Shown: positions 60,352 to 61,431 of the stretch, piece by piece
How positions within the stretch are numbered: the stretch's first letter is position 1
Layout: each line of letters opens with the position of its first letter
Assembly (NCBI GenBank): GCA_002307055.1
Contig: DBTM01000081.1
Coordinates: 1-61,431 of the forward strand
Source of the DNA: Clostridiales bacterium UBA1316
GTDB taxonomy: Bacteria; Bacillota; Clostridia; Oscillospirales; Oscillospiraceae
Direction: 5' to 3'
Length of the DNA: 61,431 nucleotides
Program-made: the position numbers and the translations under genes
The notes under the pieces: model-generated
What the model was told of the DNA's origin: nothing
The model's database searches: none
The model's input: the letters and a program-made list of their open reading frames with translations, nothing else

Positions 60352-60377
60352 TTAGTTAGTTAAACTAATTAATTATA
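60352..60377 (-). promoter_or_regulatory. Promoter and operator dyad of the fatty-acid operon
   Basis: TTAGTT (60352-60357) and AACTAA (60363-60368) are inverted copies 5 bases apart, directly downstream of a -10 TATAAT read leftward (60372-60377). The -35 is poor. The dyad resembles the AT-rich inverted sites bound by MarR/FabT proteins. Confidence 0.65.
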
Positions 60378-60449
60378 TCAGCGATTCTACTTGTTTATTC
60401 CTCAATTGTCAATAGCCACGTTTAAAAACAAATTTAACACAGCAAAGTA

Positions 60450-60478
60450 TTGACACATAAGATATGGTGTGTTAAAGT
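60450..60478 (+). promoter_or_regulatory. Promoter of the DAHP synthase leader
   Basis: TTGACA (60450-60455), 17 bases, TAAAGT (60473-60478) with an extended TGT just before the -10. The start would be near 60485, giving a leader of about 229 bases before aroF. Confidence 0.8.
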
Positions 60479-60524
60479 AAACAAAATAGTACCCGCTCAC
60501 CAGCCTTATTTAAAGGAGAAACCC

Positions 60525-60617
60525 ATGAAAAACGTGCTTTTCTCATACGCATATTATTACTTTTACTTTTTTAGAAACAGAGTAAGAGCGATTTATGCTG
60601 CGGAAAGTGCAATATAG
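60525..60617 (+). CDS. Phe/Tyr-rich leader peptide of aroF (30 aa)
   Basis: The frame reads MKNVLFSYAYYYFYFFRNRV and ends YAAESAI. Residues 6-16 contain nine aromatic residues of eleven (four Phe, five Tyr), with one further Tyr at 24. AAAGGAG lies 7 bases before the ATG. It is followed within 35 bases by a Rho-independent terminator and then by the DAHP synthase gene. This is the classic attenuation layout: ribosome stalling at Phe or Tyr codons under starvation would favour read-through. It is homologous in logic, not evident sequence, to proteobacterial pheL. Confidence 0.85.
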   Translation: MKNVLFSYAYYYFYFFRNRVRAIYAAESAI

Positions 60618-60651
60618 TGGGTTACTAAAATAAGTAACTGACAAATTGCAG

Positions 60652-60687
60652 GGGGCTGTGCAGATGAATCGCTGCACAGCCCCTTTT
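60652..60687 (+). terminator. Attenuator terminator in the aroF leader
   Basis: GGGGCTGTGCAG / CTGCACAGCCCC perfect 12-pair stem with an 8-base loop, then TTTT, ending 27 bases before the aroF ATG. Upstream, GTTACT/AGTAAC (60621-60638) and TGCAAT/ATTGCA (60608-60613 with 60645-60650) can form a nested hairpin next to the leader-peptide stop. Confidence 0.88.
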
Positions 60688-60713
60688 GTATTCTATTTTA
60701 GGAGGATTTTATT

Positions 60714-61431
60714 ATGGTCGCAGTATTAAAACCGGGCGTCACACAGCAGCAGCTTGATAATTTAATCGCGTGGTTCAAGGGCAGAGGTCTTGATGTTCAT
60801 GTTTCGGTCGGGCAGTTCCGAACCATTCTCGGGCTCATCGGCGATACGAGCACAATTGATACGGAGCTGCTCGAAGGGCTTGATATGATCGAATCGGTCA
60901 AACGCATCACAGAGCCTTTTAAGAGCGCCAACCGTAAATTTCATCCGGATGATTCGGTTATCGACGTCGGCGGCGGGATTAAAATCGGCGCCGGCAACTT
61001 CCAGATCATCGCGGGGCCCTGCTCGGTCGAATCAGCCGAGCAGATTACCAGCATCGCCGAGAGTGTCAAGGAATCCGGTGCCTCATTGTTAAGGGGCGGC
61101 GCGTTCAAGCCGCGCACGTCGCCGTACGACTTTCAGGGGCTGCGCGCGGAAGGCATCGAGCTGCTGCTTGAAGCGAAGAAGAAAACCGGTATGCCGATTG
61201 TCACGGAGATTATGAACGCCAACCACATTCCGTTGTTCGAAAATGTCGATGTCATTCAGGTCGGCGCGCGCAACATGCAGAACTTTGAGATGCTCAAGGA
61301 GCTCGGCATGACAAGAAAACCGATTCTTTTAAAGCGCGGCCTCGCCAACACGCTCAAGGAGCTCCTCATGAGCGCCGAATATATCATGGCGGGCGGCAAC
61401 AACAATGTCATCCTCTGCGAGCGCGGCATCC
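60714..61431 (+). CDS. aroF: 3-Deoxy-7-phosphoheptulonate (DAHP) synthase, 3' end beyond window
   Basis: 239 codons are visible and the frame is open to the window edge. The N-terminal part (MVAVLKPGVTQQQLDNLIAW, about 1-75) is the ferredoxin-like/ACT-like regulatory domain of type I-beta DAHP synthases, as in Thermotoga. The catalytic barrel begins QIIAGPCSVESAEQI and continues with GGAFKPRTSPYDFQG, where the Cys and the KPRTSP loop bind metal and PEP. It catalyses the first step of aromatic amino acid synthesis. SD AGGAGG. Controlled by the leader peptide and attenuator upstream, and probably by allosteric inhibition through the N-terminal domain. Confidence 0.95.
   Translation, partial: MVAVLKPGVTQQQLDNLIAWFKGRGLDVHVSVGQFRTILGLIGDTSTIDTELLEGLDMIESVKRITEPFKSANRKFHPDDSVIDVGGGIKIGAGNFQIIAGPCSVESAEQITSIAESVKESGASLLRGGAFKPRTSPYDFQGLRAEGIELLLEAKKKTGMPIVTEIMNANHIPLFENVDVIQVGARNMQNFEMLKELGMTRKPILLKRGLANTLKELLMSAEYIMAGGNNNVILCERGI

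Overview
The window looks like a chromosome segment of a spore-forming, anaerobic Clostridia-type Firmicute, most like Oscillospirales/Ruminococcaceae. This is an inference. It rests on spoIVA and a spoVB-type flippase, a FabK-based fatty-acid operon, T-box control of aspS-gatCAB, strong purine-rich ribosome binding sites, consensus vegetative promoters, moderate GC in genes with AT-rich spacers, and fermentative acyl-CoA genes. No rRNA, tRNA, CRISPR array, prophage or complete insertion sequence was seen.

Layout. 1-2.5 kb: a minus-strand set of small envelope/stress proteins (53-aa membrane protein, YtxH-like, YggT, lmo0937-like), then two paralogous Phd-type antitoxin genes with no toxin beside them. 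2.9-12.3 kb: a MarR regulator and two complete heterodimeric ABC exporters separated by a LacI-type regulator. 12.3-23 kb: a minus-strand catabolic block with a GTP-type PEP carboxykinase, a two-subunit CoA-transferase, 3-hydroxyacyl-CoA dehydrogenase, crotonase, an acyl-CoA dehydrogenase, a biotin carrier, a pyruvate/oxaloacetate carboxyltransferase (5S type) and a glutaconyl-CoA carboxyltransferase (GcdA type). 23-32.8 kb: spoVB-like flippase, Fe-S aldo/keto reductase, GGDEF diguanylate cyclase, spoIVA, a TetR/methyltransferase cassette, and a secreted lysozyme with SLH repeats. 33-42 kb: YhgE/Pip membrane protein with a TetR regulator, recG, a methyltransferase, an HD protein, bioY and birA. 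42-47.4 kb: aspS-gatC-gatA-gatB under a T-box. 47.7-49.7 kb: acyltransferase and HD protein. 49.9-60.4 kb: a thirteen-gene fatty-acid synthesis operon headed by a FabT-like MarR regulator and ended by degV. 60.45 kb to the end: a DAHP synthase gene, cut by the window edge, behind a Phe/Tyr-rich leader peptide and attenuator.

How the parts may work together. The 14.6-22.9 kb cluster can be read as a route from glutaryl- or glutaconyl-CoA through crotonyl-CoA to acetoacetyl-CoA and a CoA-transferase. The GcdA-type and 5S-type carboxyltransferases share a biotin carrier, and no membrane decarboxylase beta subunit is present in the window. That suggests a soluble glutaconyl-CoA:pyruvate transcarboxylase, with the neighbouring PEP carboxykinase using or making the oxaloacetate. 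This is the strongest candidate for an undescribed system here. The second is aromatic leader-peptide attenuation of DAHP synthase, a mechanism best known from Proteobacteria. Biotin links distant parts of the window: the transcarboxylase carrier, AccB/AccC, BirA and BioY.
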